Made by a program: the position numbers and the translations under genes
Assembly: GCF_014648415.1 (NCBI RefSeq)
Contig: NZ_BMRB01000001.1
Coordinates: 1,984,001 to 2,048,000 of the forward strand
Length of the DNA: 64,000 nt
Reading direction: 5' to 3'
DNA from: Actinokineospora fastidiosa
GTDB lineage: Bacteria; Actinomycetota; Actinomycetes; Mycobacteriales; Pseudonocardiaceae
Shown here: one piece after another, positions 1 through 13,267 of the stretch
Layout: every line of letters begins with the position of its first letter
How positions within the stretch are numbered: position 1 is the stretch's first letter
Notes under the pieces: model-generated
What the model was told of the DNA's origin: nothing
The model's database searches: none
Seen by the model: the letters and a program-made list of their open reading frames with translations, nothing else

Positions 1-1
1 G

Positions 2-1969
2 CTGGCCAGCTACCCGGACGTGCGGGTCGTGGTGACGTCGCGGCCGACGGCGGTAACGCCGAAGTGGCTGGTCCACGAGGGATTCCGGTCCATCGTCCTG
101 GAACCGATGACGCCCGGGGACGTGCGGATCTTCCTGCGCCGGTGGCATTCGGCGCTGCTGGACTCGGCGCCCGACGCCGAGCTGCTGCCGTGCCGCCGCG
201 AGGAGGTGCCGCAGTACGAGCGCGCGCTGCTGTCGCAGTTGCAGACCCACGCGCACCTGCGGGCGCTGGCGCGGAGCCCGCTGCTGTGCGCGATGTTGTG
301 CGCGCTCAACCTGGACCGGCGGTCGAGGCTGCCGCGCGATCGGGTCGCCCTGTACTCGGCGGCGCTGGAGATGCTGCTGGAGCGCAGAGACGCCGACCGC
401 AGCGTGGTCGGGGAGATCCAGGCGTCGGTGAACGAGAAGCTGGAACTGCTGCAGGTGCTGGCCTGGTGGCTCAACGAGAACGGCCGCGCCGAGATGAGCC
501 GGGAGCAAGCGCTTGCGCGGCTGGCCGAGCGGCTGCCCGGGATGCCGAACCTGCAGGACGACGCCGAGACGCTGCTCGTCCACCTCGTCGAGCGCAGCGG
601 GGTGATCCGGCAGCCCGCGGAGGGCCGGATCGACTTCATCCACCGGACGTTCCAGGAGTACCTGGCCGCGCGCGAGGCCGTCCACCGCGACAGCATCGAC
701 CTGCTCGTCCGCCACGCGTCCTCGGACCTCTGGCGCGAGACCGTGATCATGGCGTGCGCGCAGGGCAGCGCCGAGCAGCGGGGCCGCCTGCTCGCCGGCA
801 TCATCGACGCCGCGGACAAGCGGAAGGCCCGCCAGCTCGTCCTGGTGGCGGCAGCGTGCAAGGAGACCGCGATCCTGGCGCCGCCGGAGGTGCTGGCCCG
901 CGTGACCGACCGCGTCCAGCGGGTCATCCCGCCGCGCAACGTCCGCGAGAGCCGTTCCCTGGCCGCCGTCGGCGAGTCGGTCCTTGCCTACCTCCCGGAC
1001 ACCGTGTCCGAACTGACCGCGGCCCAAGCGGCGGCCTGCGCGCGGACGGCGGCGCTCGTCAACGGCCCGCGGGCCATCGAGGTGTTGCGCGGGTACGCGG
1101 ACGATCCGCGCCCGGAGGTCCTGGCTGAACTGGTCCGCGCCTGGCAGTACTTCGACCCGGAGTCCTACGCGCGTCAGGTCTTGGCCGACGCGCCCCTCGC
1201 CGAACACCGCGCGGAGGTGCCTATCGGCGCGGTTCCTCAGTTGCACCTGCTGCGGAACCTTCGCAAGTGCATCGTGAATCTCTGGATGGACGATGACGCC
1301 GCCGGTAGTGTGTGTTCGCTCAGTGGCCTGACTAGGCTCACTGACCTTTGGCTGGTGGGCAAGTCGGCGCCGAAGTCGCTCGCGGAACTGGTCTCGTTGC
1401 AGAACTTGAAGACCTTGTGGATAAGTATGTTTCGCGACTGGCCCTCGGAGTTGCCCTTTCTCGCAGAGCTTCCTCGATTGCGGTATTTTGGGTTGGCGGA
1501 GTCTCACGGGGTCGAGGACTTCTCGTTCCTCCGGGCGCTCTCGAACCTCAGGGCTCTTTGGATCACACACAGCGGTTGGTCCCGGTGGGTGGACCAAGTC
1601 GCTGAACCGGAGAAAATTGACGCGACAGCTTTGGCGTTGCTCAGCGGCAGTCGCGAGTTGGCCAGGGCAACCGAGCGGTTCGGCAATCTCAGCGATCTGG
1701 CGCTCCAGGACGCCGAGGCGCTAAGTGATCTTCGCCCGTTGCGGGCACTGCCCTTGGAGGAGTTGAGTCTCGACCACTGCGGTTATGTCGATCTACGCGG
1801 CCTCGCCGCACATCCGACGTTGAGGGCCATCAGTATCGATGGACGATCCAAGATCGACCTGACGCCGCTCGCCGACATGAACGTCACAGTCACCCTTCAC
1901 GGACCTGACAGCGCCGTGGGCGTGGAGAATCTGGGGCCAGGTGTCCGGGTTCGTCGGGTGCGCCGCTGA
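2..1969 (+). CDS. NACHT-type STAND NTPase with C-terminal leucine-rich repeats, 5' end outside the window
   Basis: The reading frame is open from base 2, so the N-terminus and the Walker A/B motifs lie upstream of the window; 655 residues are visible. The visible part opens with the VVVTSRP strand that follows Walker B in NACHT ATPases. It continues through a helical region with the FIHRTFQEYLAARE motif typical of the NACHT C-terminal helical module (around 650-680 nt). From about 1240 nt it becomes leucine-rich, with repeats of the L..L..LWL.. type (LTRLTDLWL, LQNLKTLWI, LSNLRALWI). NACHT-LRR proteins are signal-sensing switches, and several bacterial ones act in antiphage defence; that role here is inference. 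The LRR-coding part (about 1270-1970) is clearly less GC-rich than the NACHT part, which suggests a different history for the sensor domain. The effector domain cannot be named because it is not in the window. Confidence 0.85.
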   Translation: MASYPDVRVVVTSRPTAVTPKWLVHEGFRSIVLEPMTPGDVRIFLRRWHSALLDSAPDAELLPCRREEVPQYERALLSQLQTHAHLRALARSPLLCAMLCALNLDRRSRLPRDRVALYSAALEMLLERRDADRSVVGEIQASVNEKLELLQVLAWWLNENGRAEMSREQALARLAERLPGMPNLQDDAETLLVHLVERSGVIRQPAEGRIDFIHRTFQEYLAAREAVHRDSIDLLVRHASSDLWRETVIMACAQGSAEQRGRLLAGIIDAADKRKARQLVLVAAACKETAILAPPEVLARVTDRVQRVIPPRNVRESRSLAAVGESVLAYLPDTVSELTAAQAAACARTAALVNGPRAIEVLRGYADDPRPEVLAELVRAWQYFDPESYARQVLADAPLAEHRAEVPIGAVPQLHLLRNLRKCIVNLWMDDDAAGSVCSLSGLTRLTDLWLVGKSAPKSLAELVSLQNLKTLWISMFRDWPSELPFLAELPRLRYFGLAESHGVEDFSFLRALSNLRALWITHSGWSRWVDQVAEPEKIDATALALLSGSRELARATERFGNLSDLALQDAEALSDLRPLRALPLEELSLDHCGYVDLRGLAAHPTLRAISIDGRSKIDLTPLADMNVTVTLHGPDSAVGVENLGPGVRVRRVRR

Positions 1970-1972
1970 ACG

Positions 1973-2007
1973 ACGGTGGGCCCGGACTTGTTGTCCGAGC
2001 CCACCGT
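1973..2007. terminator. Bidirectional hairpin terminator between convergent genes
   Basis: The 9-bp stem ACGGTGGGC/GCCCACCGT (1973-1981 with 1999-2007) encloses, after one mismatch, an inner 5-bp stem CGGAC/GTCCG with loop TTGTT. It lies between the stop codons of the NACHT gene (+) and the aminopeptidase gene (-), where a shared terminator is expected. There is no long T-run, as is usual in actinomycetes. Confidence 0.75.
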
Positions 2008-2019
2008 CTCAGCCCACGC

Positions 2020-4005
<1,986 letters not shown>

Positions 4006-4791
4006 CTACTTAATCATTGGGCGCCCGCCCACGCGCCCTGACAGCTCGGCGGCCGCGCGGATCGTCTCGGCCGCCAGCTCGGGCCACAGCTCGCCGCACT
4101 GCTCGGCGCACTCGTGGCGGAACGTGGTGCTGATCGCGGCGATCGGGTGGTCGGCGTGGTCGAGCACGGGCGCGGCGACGGAGGCGAAGCCGGGGGTGAC
4201 GAAGCCGTCCTCGACCGCCCAGCCACGGCGGCGCTCCTCGGCGAGCAGCGTGCGCAGCGCGGGCAGGTGCCGGGGGCCGCGCCCCGTGCGGTCGACGAAC
4301 GCCGCCCGGTTCGGGAACAGCGCCCGGACCTGCGGCACCGGCAGTCGGGCGAGGATCGCGCGCCCGGACGCGGGCAGGTGCGCGGGCAGCCGCACCCCGA
4401 CGTCCGTCACCACCGTCCCGGCGTGCGGGGGCTGCTCGCGCAGCAGGTACAGGGCCTCCCGGCCGTGCAGGACGCCCAGGTGGGCGGTGTGGCCGGTGCG
4501 CGCGATCAGCCGGGCAAGCACCGGGCGGGCGAGCCGTTCCAGCGGGTCATGGCGCAGGTAGGCCGAGCCCAGCTCGAACGCGCCCAGGCCCAGCGCGTAC
4601 CGGCGCTCCTCGGGCAGGTGCGTCACGAAACCGGCGTCCACCAGCTCGGACAGCAGGTGGTAGGTCGTCGAGCGGGGCAGACCGAGGTCCCTGGCCACGG
4701 TCGCCGCCGCCACCGGTCCGGCCTTGCCCGCGAGCAGGCGCAGCACCGCCAGACCCCGGCGCAGGGCGGGCACGTCGCTGCTGGCTCCCAC
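4006..4791 (-). CDS. IclR-family transcriptional regulator
   Basis: A 261-residue protein with the normal IclR length and layout. The N-terminal winged helix-turn-helix (about residues 10-70) contains the LRRGLAVLRLL opening and the LGLPRSTTYHLLSEL recognition region. An effector-binding domain follows, with GRAILA and a C-terminal VAAPVLDH.. IAAIS strand pattern. It is transcribed away from the SigE-family sigma gene, with 67 bp between the two starts. IclR proteins usually bind small carbon metabolites; the target here cannot be told. The hut operon begins 1.6 kb away and the aminopeptidase gene lies just downstream on the same strand, so either could be regulated, but I see no evidence for that. 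Confidence 0.9.
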   Translation of the reverse strand: MGASSDVPALRRGLAVLRLLAGKAGPVAAATVARDLGLPRSTTYHLLSELVDAGFVTHLPEERRYALGLGAFELGSAYLRHDPLERLARPVLARLIARTGHTAHLGVLHGREALYLLREQPPHAGTVVTDVGVRLPAHLPASGRAILARLPVPQVRALFPNRAAFVDRTGRGPRHLPALRTLLAEERRRGWAVEDGFVTPGFASVAAPVLDHADHPIAAISTTFRHECAEQCGELWPELAAETIRAAAELSGRVGGRPMIK

Positions 4792-4858
4792 GAAAGGGCA
4801 GAGTACGACTCAACAGAACGACCGCGCGCGGCGTTGGAGGTCCGACGAGGGGAGCGCC

Positions 4859-5350
4859 GTGACCTTCGAGGACTTCCTCAACCAGCGGCTGGCATCGCTG
4901 CTGCGCTACGCGACCGTCCTGACCTGCGACCCGGTGCAGGCCCAGGACATCGTGCAGGACGTGCTGGTCCGCGCCCAGCAACGCTGGTCGCGCATCGGCC
5001 GCATGGAACTGCCTGCCGCCTACGTGAAGCGGATGGTGACCAACGAGTTCCTCTCCTGGCGCCGCCGCCGCACCGACGTCGCGGTCCCGTTCGCCACGAT
5101 CGACGCGCTGAGCCCCCCGGTCAGCGACCCGACCATCGTCATCGACCAGCGCGCCGCCCTGCTGGCGGGCATCGCCCGCCTCCCGCGCAAACAACGCGCC
5201 GCGGTCGTCCTGCGCTACTACGACGGCTGCACGGACGAGGAGATCGCCACCGAACTGGGCTGCTCGACAGGCACCGTCCGCAGCCACATCTCCCGAGCCG
5301 TCGCCACCCTGCGCGCCGCCATCCAGACCGAGCAGGAGCTACACCGATGA
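4859..5350 (+). CDS. SigE-family ECF RNA polymerase sigma factor
   Basis: A 163-residue sigma factor with region 2 (FEDFLNQRLASLLRYA, AQDIVQDVLVRA, AYVKRMVTNEFLSWRRR) and region 4 (LPRKQRAAVVLRYYDG, EEIATELGCSTGTVRSH). The pattern is the SigE/SanV-like ECF group common in actinomycetes. The start is the GTG at 4859, preceded by GAGGGGAG; a longer in-frame ORF from 4724 would add an arginine-rich leader overlapping the IclR gene and is rejected. The stop codon overlaps the ATG of the next gene (ATGA), so the two are translationally coupled. This is the usual arrangement of a sigma factor and a cognate membrane protein. Confidence 0.92.
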   Translation: MTFEDFLNQRLASLLRYATVLTCDPVQAQDIVQDVLVRAQQRWSRIGRMELPAAYVKRMVTNEFLSWRRRRTDVAVPFATIDALSPPVSDPTIVIDQRAALLAGIARLPRKQRAAVVLRYYDGCTDEEIATELGCSTGTVRSHISRAVATLRAAIQTEQELHR

Positions 5351-6345
5351 GCACCGACTTCGACCACCTGCTGCGCGACACCCTGCACGGCCTCGCCGAG
5401 CGCGCCCCCGACGAGTCCGCCGTCCGCGCCGCCCTCGGCCGCCGTCGCCGCCCCGCCTTCGCGCTGATCGCCGTGGCCGCGTCCGTGCTGCTGGTGGCGG
5501 TGACGATCCCGCTGCTGCGGGTCGGCGGCCCGGCCGACCTGCCACCGGCGGGGTTCACCCAGGTCGCCGCCCAGGAGGTCACCTTCCCCATGGAGGTGAC
5601 GTGGCTGCCGCCCGGGCTCACCGAGCAGGGGCGCGGGGTGTCGGCGGGGGGGACGGCGCTGAGCCGCCACTGGCACACCGGCCCCCTCGACGCGGACGGC
5701 ATGCCGGACCTCACCCTCCACGCCATGCGGCCGCCGCTCTCGCCGTCCACCGTGTGGGAATCGGTCGACCTCGGCGCGAACGGGACTGGTTTCTACGCCG
5801 AGGAGGAAGACAGGCGCATCCTCATCTGGAACACCCCGGAATGGGCCTACCAGCTCGACTCGCGCTCCGGGTTCGCCGGCCGGGAGACCATCGTGCGGGT
5901 CGCCGCAGGGGTGCGTCCTGGCCGGACCACGCCGCTGCGGACGTCGCTGGAGTTCGGGGACTCGGCGCTCGTCGCCCCGTCGGTCGCCACCTACGGGGTG
6001 CGCGGGTCGGCGACCGGCGCGCCGATCCCGTACGCCATCGGACAACCCTCCAGCGACGGTTACAGCCGGACGATCTCCGCGGAGCTGACGGAGGTGGAGC
6101 CCGACATCGGCGAGGTGGAGCTGGAGGTGACCGTGCGCGGGCAACCGGCTCGCTTCGCCACCCACCGGCCGACCGACCCCATGACGCCGACCGAGACCCT
6201 GGCGGTCGACATGGGCGGACGCTGGCTGGTCGTCCGCAACTACGCCGAGGCGCCCGACCTGGGCAGGCTGTCCACGCTGGTCCACGTCGCCGAGACCATG
6301 CGCATCGCCCCGACCGCGCCCAACGAGTGGATCGGCACCCGCTGA
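5347..6345 (+). CDS. Single-pass membrane protein coupled to the sigma factor, possible anti-sigma factor
   Basis: A 332-residue protein. The first 33 residues are cytoplasmic and rich in charged residues (LLRDTLHGLAERAPDE, RRRR), followed by one membrane segment at about residues 34-57 and a large extracytoplasmic domain of beta-rich character. The ATG overlaps the sigma-factor stop by 4 nt. Proteins with this layout next to SigE-family sigma genes are commonly annotated as hypothetical or as CU044_5270-like; the topology fits an anti-sigma factor or envelope sensor. There is no zinc HxxxCxxC anti-sigma motif, so sequestration of the sigma factor is an inference from position only. Confidence 0.75.
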   Translation: MSTDFDHLLRDTLHGLAERAPDESAVRAALGRRRRPAFALIAVAASVLLVAVTIPLLRVGGPADLPPAGFTQVAAQEVTFPMEVTWLPPGLTEQGRGVSAGGTALSRHWHTGPLDADGMPDLTLHAMRPPLSPSTVWESVDLGANGTGFYAEEEDRRILIWNTPEWAYQLDSRSGFAGRETIVRVAAGVRPGRTTPLRTSLEFGDSALVAPSVATYGVRGSATGAPIPYAIGQPSSDGYSRTISAELTEVEPDIGEVELEVTVRGQPARFATHRPTDPMTPTETLAVDMGGRWLVVRNYAEAPDLGRLSTLVHVAETMRIAPTAPNEWIGTR

Positions 6346-6415
6346 GTCTGGGATTCGAGACAGCTTCACCCGTTCCCGACTCGTGCCGCGCCTCCATCCC
6401 GACTGGGATGGGGGC

Positions 6416-7930
6416 ATGCAGGAACGAGTTCTCCTCGACGGCGGTCCGCTGAGTCGGGACCAGGTCGTCGCCGTCGCTCGGCATGGGGCGGGGGTCGGGG
6501 TCACCGCCGACGCGCTGGCCGCGGTCGCGGCGACGCGGGCGCACGTCGAGCGCCTCGCCGACGCGACCACCCCCACCTACGGCGTCTCCACCGGGTTCGG
6601 GGCGCTCGCCGTGCGGCACATCCCCGCCGACCGGCGTACCGCGCTGCAGCGGTCGCTGATCCGCTCGCACGCCGCGGGCGCCGGGCCGAGGGTCGAGACC
6701 GAGGTCGTGCGGGCGCTCATGCTGCTGCGCCTGCGCACCCTGGCCACCGCGCGGACGGGGGTGCGGGCCTCGACCGTCGAGGCGATGGCCGCGATGCTCG
6801 ACGCCGGGATCACCCCGGTGGTCCCCGAGTACGGCTCCCTCGGCTGCTCAGGGGATCTCGCGCCGCTCTCCGCCGCCGCGCTGGCGCTGATGGGGGAGGG
6901 CGAGGTCGAGACCAAGGAGGGCATCGTCCCGGCAGCGCAGGCGCTGCGGGAGGCGGGCATCGAGCCGGTCATCCTCGCCGAGAAGGAGGGCCTCGCCCTC
7001 ATCAACGGCACCGACGGCATGCTCGGCATGCTCGCCCTAGCCCTGCACGACCTGAACATCCTGCTCGACACCGCCGACCTCACCGCGGCGATGAGCGTCG
7101 AGGCGCTGCTGGGCACCGACCGGGTCTTCGCCCCCGAACTGCACGCCCTGCGCCCGCACCCCGGGCAGGCCGTGTCGGCCGGGCGCATCCTGGAGTACCT
7201 GCGGGACTCGCCGATCGTGGCCAGCCACCGCGGCCCGGACTGCACCCGCGTGCAGGACGCCTACTCGCTGCGCTGCACCCCGCAGGTGCACGGCGCGGCC
7301 CGCGACACCGTCACCCACGCCGAGACGGTCGCAGACCGCGAGCTGGCCGCCGCCATCGACAACCCGGTGGTGCTGCCCGACGGCCGCGTGGAGTCCAACG
7401 GCAACTTCCACGGCGCGCCCGTGGCCTACGTGCTGGACTTCCTCGCCATCCCGGTCGCCGACGTGGCGAGCATGGCCGAGCGGCGCACCGACCGGATGCT
7501 CGACGTGGCCCGCTCGCACGGTTTGCCGCCGTTCCTGGCCCACGACCCCGGCGTCGACTCCGGTCACATGATCGCCCAGTACACCCAGGCCGGGATCGTC
7601 TCCGAGCTCAAGCGGCTGGCCGTGCCCGCCTCCGTCGACTCCATCCCGAGCAGCGCCATGCAGGAGGACCACGTCTCCATGGGCTGGTCCGCCGCCCGCA
7701 AGCTGCGCAAGGCCGTCGACGGGCTGGCCACCGTCCTGGCCGTCGAACTGCTCACCGCGGCCCGCGCGCTGGACCTGCGCGCCCCGCTGACCCCGGCGCC
7801 CGCGACCGCCGCCGCCGTCGCCGCCCTGCGCGGCCGCGTCCCCGGACCCGGGCCCGACCGGCACCTGGCCCCCGAGATCGCCGCGGCCGAGGACCTCGTC
7901 CGCTCCGGCGCCCTGCTGAGGAGGAACTGA
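6416..7930 (+). CDS. hutH: Histidine ammonia-lyase
   Basis: First enzyme of histidine degradation: L-histidine to urocanate plus ammonia. 504 residues, the normal length for the family. The MIO-cofactor loop is YGSLGCSGDLAPLS, with Cys-Ser-Gly at 144-146 where most lyases have Ala-Ser-Gly; serine and glycine of the cyclising triad are kept. The catalytic tyrosine is Y55 (TTPTYGVSTGFG). The ATG at 6416 with GGGATGGGGG just upstream is preferred to a GTG at 6383. The stop directly abuts the hutU start, with GAGGAG for hutU inside the last hutH codons. It heads a five-gene operon ending at hutI. Confidence 0.96.
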   Translation: MQERVLLDGGPLSRDQVVAVARHGAGVGVTADALAAVAATRAHVERLADATTPTYGVSTGFGALAVRHIPADRRTALQRSLIRSHAAGAGPRVETEVVRALMLLRLRTLATARTGVRASTVEAMAAMLDAGITPVVPEYGSLGCSGDLAPLSAAALALMGEGEVETKEGIVPAAQALREAGIEPVILAEKEGLALINGTDGMLGMLALALHDLNILLDTADLTAAMSVEALLGTDRVFAPELHALRPHPGQAVSAGRILEYLRDSPIVASHRGPDCTRVQDAYSLRCTPQVHGAARDTVTHAETVADRELAAAIDNPVVLPDGRVESNGNFHGAPVAYVLDFLAIPVADVASMAERRTDRMLDVARSHGLPPFLAHDPGVDSGHMIAQYTQAGIVSELKRLAVPASVDSIPSSAMQEDHVSMGWSAARKLRKAVDGLATVLAVELLTAARALDLRAPLTPAPATAAAVAALRGRVPGPGPDRHLAPEIAAAEDLVRSGALLRRN

Positions 7931-9564
<1,634 letters not shown>

Positions 9565-9568
<4 letters not shown>

Positions 9569-10764
9569 GCGTCGCGGCGCTGCTGGGCGCGATCTCCGCC
9601 GTCGGCGCGGACGGCAGGCGCGGCGGCTTCTCCCGGCACGGCTTCGACAGCGCCGACATGCAGCTGCGCGCCTGGTTCACCGAGGAGGCGGCGCGGCGCG
9701 GGCTGGCGGTGGAGACCGACCGCAACGGCGCGCTGTGGGCCTGGTGGGGGGAGCCGGGCGACGACGCCGTCGTCACCGGCAGCCACCTGGACTCCGTGCC
9801 CGGCGGCGGCGCGTACGACGGGCCGCTGGGGGTGGCCGCGGCGCTGGTCGCCGTGGACCTGCTGCGCGAGCGCGGCTTCACGCCGAACCGGCCGCTGGCG
9901 GTGACCGTATTCCCGGAGGAGGAGGGCGGCCGGTTCGGGCTGGCCTGCCTCGGCTCGCGGCTGATGACCGGCGCGGTGGACACCGCCGCGGCGCTGCGGC
10001 TGTCCGACCCGGACGGGGTCACGCTGGCCGACGCGCTGGCGTCGGCCGGTCTCGACCCGGCACACGTGGGCCGTGACGAGCGGGCGCTGAGCCGCATCGG
10101 GGTGTTCGTCGAACTGCACGTCGAGCAGGGCAGGGGACTGGTCGACCTGGACGCGCCGGTCGGCGTCGCGCACTCCATCCTCGCGCACGGACGCTGGCGG
10201 CTGCGGTTCACCGGCGAGGGCAACCACGCGGGCGCGACGCTGATGGCCGACCGCCGCGACCCGATGGTGCCCGCGGCCGGGCTCGTCCTCGCCGCGCGCC
10301 GGGCGGCCACCGCGATCGCGGGCTCGCGCGCCACCGTCGGGCGGATCGTGCCCGTGCCCGGCGGCACCAACGTCATCCCGTCCACAGTGGACCTGTGGCT
10401 GGACGCGCGGGCGGGCGACGACCTGCGGACCCGCGCCGTGGTGGCCGAGATCGAGGCCGCGGCGCGGGAGCTGGCCGCCGACGAGGGCTGCGCGGTGACC
10501 GTCACCGAGGAGTCCTACGGCGACGCCGTCGTCTTCGACGCCGCCCTGCGCGAGGAACTGTCCGGCGTGCTCGGCGGCGTGCCGGACCTGCCGACCGGGG
10601 CGGGCCACGACGCGGGCATCCTCGCCGCGCACGTGCCCACGGCGATGCTGTTCGTGCGCAACCCGACCGGGGTGAGCCACGCGCCGGAGGAGTTCGCCTC
10701 CGACGCCGACTGCGAGGCCGGTGCGCGCGCGTTGGCCGACGTCCTCGCCCACCTGGCGCGATGA
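9565..10764 (+). CDS. M20-family amidohydrolase of the allantoate amidohydrolase type, placed in the hut operon
   Basis: A 399-residue binuclear metallohydrolase. Metal-site motifs are visible in order: [11 protein letters not shown] (H74), AYDGPLG (D85), [10 protein letters not shown] (E119/E120), LHVEQG, and GAGHDA near the C-terminus. The sequence type is allantoate amidohydrolase / N-carbamoyl-amino-acid hydrolase. Its position between hutU and hutF, with 4-nt overlaps on both sides, implies a histidine-pathway job. The pathway makes N-formylglutamate through HutF and needs a deformylase; no classical HutG is present, so this enzyme probably does that step (inference; the same gene order is known from streptomycetes). 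The GTG at 9565 is used because the protein homology begins there; an upstream in-frame ATG at 9349 lies inside hutU. Confidence 0.88.
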
Positions 10765-12038
10765 CCGCCTACTGGGCCCCGCACGCCTGGCTGCCCGACG
10801 GCATCGCCGACGACGTGCTGGTCACCGTGGCCGACGGCGTGTTCGCCTCGGTCGAGGCAGGCGCCGCGCCCGGCACGGCCACCCGGCTGCCGGGCGTGGT
10901 GTTCCCCGGGTTCGCCAACGCCCACTCCCACGCCTTCCACCGCGCGCTGCGCGGCCGCACGCACGACGGCGGCGGCACGTTCTGGACGTGGCGGGAGGCG
11001 ATGTACGCGGTGGCGTCGCGGCTGGACCCGGACTCCTACTTCCACCTGGCGCGGGCCGCGTACGCGGAGATGGCGCTGGCCGGGGTGACCTCGGTCGGCG
11101 AGTTCCACTACCTGCACCACGCGCCCGGCGGCGTCCGCTACGCCGACCCGAACGCGATGGCGTCCGCACTGCGCGAGGCGGCCGCGGAGGCAGGGGTGCG
11201 GCTGACCCTGCTGGACACCTGCTACCTGCGCGGCGGCATCGGGCAGGACCTGTCGGAGCCGCAGCTGCGCTTCTCCGACGGCACCGCGGACGCGTGGGCC
11301 GAGCGGGTCGCGGCGCTGCGGCCCGGCCCGGGCTTCCTGGTGGGCGCCGCGATCCACTCCGTGCGCGCCGTGGAACCGGCGGACCTGCCGGTGGTGGGCG
11401 CGTTCGACGGGCCGGTGCACGCACACGTGTCCGAGCAGCCGCTGGAGAACAGCGCGTGCCTGGCGGCGTACGGGCGCACCCCCGTGGAGCTGCTGGCCGA
11501 CGCGGGCGTGCTCGGCCCCCGGTTCACCGCCGTCCACGCCACCCACCTCACCGGACGGGACATCGGCCTGCTGAACGGCAGCGGCGTGTGCCTGTGCCCG
11601 ACGACCGAGGCCGACCTCGCCGACGGCATCGGACCCGCCCGCGCCCTGGCCGACGCGGGCGTGGCGCTCTCGCTGGGCAGCGACCAGCACGCCGTCGTCG
11701 ACCCGCTGCTGGAGGCGCGCGCCCTCGAACACGGGGAGCGGCTGAGCACCGGCGAGCGCGGGCGGTTCAGCCCGTCCGAGCTGGTGTCGGCCCTGACCAA
11801 CCACGCCGCGCTGGGCTGGGACTCGGGCCGCATCGAACCCGGCGCGCCCGCCGACCTCGTCGCCGTCCGCATGGACACCGTCCGCACCGCGGGCTGCCTG
11901 CCCGCCCAGGCCGTCCTCGCCGCGTCGGCGTCCGACGTGGACACCGTCGTCCGCGACGGGCGCGAGGTCGTCCGCGCGGGCCGCCACGTCCTCGGCGACG
12001 TCGCCGCCCTCCTCACGACCGCGATCGGGGCACTGTGA
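10761..12038 (+). CDS. hutF: N-formimidoyl-L-glutamate deiminase
   Basis: Amidohydrolase-superfamily enzyme of 425 residues that converts N-formimidoyl-L-glutamate to N-formyl-L-glutamate and ammonia. Metal ligands are H55 and H57 in [13 protein letters not shown], then HVSEQ, VHATHLT and GSDQHAVVD, the HutF version of the conserved histidines and aspartate. The sequence [11 protein letters not shown] at the start is typical of actinobacterial HutF. ATG at 10761 overlaps the previous stop (ATGA), and its own stop overlaps the hutI GTG (GTGA). It belongs to the two-step HutF route rather than to the one-step HutG formiminoglutamase route. Confidence 0.93.
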   Translation: MTAYWAPHAWLPDGIADDVLVTVADGVFASVEAGAAPGTATRLPGVVFPGFANAHSHAFHRALRGRTHDGGGTFWTWREAMYAVASRLDPDSYFHLARAAYAEMALAGVTSVGEFHYLHHAPGGVRYADPNAMASALREAAAEAGVRLTLLDTCYLRGGIGQDLSEPQLRFSDGTADAWAERVAALRPGPGFLVGAAIHSVRAVEPADLPVVGAFDGPVHAHVSEQPLENSACLAAYGRTPVELLADAGVLGPRFTAVHATHLTGRDIGLLNGSGVCLCPTTEADLADGIGPARALADAGVALSLGSDQHAVVDPLLEARALEHGERLSTGERGRFSPSELVSALTNHAALGWDSGRIEPGAPADLVAVRMDTVRTAGCLPAQAVLAASASDVDTVVRDGREVVRAGRHVLGDVAALLTTAIGAL

Positions 12039-13195
12039 CCACCACGCTGATCACCAACATCGCCGAGCTCACCACCAACACCGCCGAACACGGCACCCTG
12101 CGCGACGCCGCGCTGGTCATCGACGGCGACCGGGTCGCGTGGGTCGGCCCCGCGTCCTCGGCGCCCGCCGCCGACACCCGCCACGACGCCGGGGGCCGCG
12201 CAGTCCTGCCGGGCTGGGTGGACAGCCACACGCACCTCGTCTTCGCGGGCGACCGCACCGCCGAGTTCGCCGCCCGGATGGCGGGCAAGCCGTACACGGC
12301 GGGCGGCATCGCCACGACCGTCGCGGCCACCCGCGCCGCCACCGACGACGAACTCGCCGCCGTCCTGCGGCGGCACGTCGCCGAGGCCGTCGCCCAGGGC
12401 ACGACCTACATCGAGACCAAGACGGGCTACGGCCTGACCGTCGCCGACGAGCTGCGCTCGGCCCGCATCGCGGGCTCCGCCGCCGACGAGGTCACCTTCC
12501 TCGGCGCCCACCTGGTCCCCCCGGGCAGCGACCCGGACTCCTATGTGGACCTCGTCATCGCCGAGATGCTGCCCGCCGTCGCGCCCTATGTCGGCTGGGC
12601 GGACGTGTTCTGCGAAACGGGGGCGTTCGACGCCGACCAGTCCCGCGCGGTCCTGCAGGCGGCCGCGGCGCACGGTCTCGGCCTGCGCGTGCACGGCAAC
12701 CAGCTCGGCCCCGGCCCCGGCGTCGCCCTGGCGGTCGAGCTGGGCGCGGCGAGCGTCGACCACTGCACTTATCTGTCGCAGTCCGATGTAGACGCTCTGG
12801 CTGGCTCGGACACCGTCGCCACCCTCCTGCCCGCCTGCGACCTCTCCACCCGCCAACCGCTCCCGGACGCGCGCAGACTGATCGACGCAGGCGCCACCAT
12901 CGCGCTGGCGACCAACTGCAACCCGGGGTCGTCCTACACCACATCAATGGCCTACTGCGTGACCACGGCCGTGCTGCAGATGCGCCTCTCCATAACGGAA
13001 GCCGTCGCGGCCGCCACCATAGGCGCAGCGAAATCGCTCAACCGCACGGATATCGGTCACCTCGGTGTCGGTGCGCGAGCCGACGTCCACCTGATCGACG
13101 CACCGTCGATCACTCATCTGGCTTACCGGCCGGGAATTCCGCTCACGCACGCGGTCTGGCGGGCTGGAAACCCTTCCACACTGGGAAAGCGCTGA
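12035..13195 (+). CDS. hutI: Imidazolonepropionase
   Basis: Opens the ring of 4-imidazolone-5-propionate to give N-formimidoyl-L-glutamate. 386 residues. Amidohydrolase metal ligands are H64 and H66 ([13 protein letters not shown]). [21 protein letters not shown] and [14 protein letters not shown] are HutI signatures for substrate and metal binding. GTG start at 12035 inside the hutF stop. It is the last gene of the hut operon; 72 bp separate it from the next gene. The enzyme acts before HutF in the pathway, so gene order does not follow reaction order. Confidence 0.96.
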   Translation: MTTTLITNIAELTTNTAEHGTLRDAALVIDGDRVAWVGPASSAPAADTRHDAGGRAVLPGWVDSHTHLVFAGDRTAEFAARMAGKPYTAGGIATTVAATRAATDDELAAVLRRHVAEAVAQGTTYIETKTGYGLTVADELRSARIAGSAADEVTFLGAHLVPPGSDPDSYVDLVIAEMLPAVAPYVGWADVFCETGAFDADQSRAVLQAAAAHGLGLRVHGNQLGPGPGVALAVELGAASVDHCTYLSQSDVDALAGSDTVATLLPACDLSTRQPLPDARRLIDAGATIALATNCNPGSSYTTSMAYCVTTAVLQMRLSITEAVAAATIGAAKSLNRTDIGHLGVGARADVHLIDAPSITHLAYRPGIPLTHAVWRAGNPSTLGKR

Positions 13196-13267
13196 CATTC
13201 CCCGGGACATCCTCTACCGTGATCACACCACGACACGTCGGGGATACTCCATGTGAGGGGCAGGCAC

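Noticed and set aside
4724-4858. Upstream extension of the SigE-family sigma factor
   Set aside because: The added residues are arginine- and serine-rich, overlap the IclR start, and precede the ribosome site at 4847-4854.
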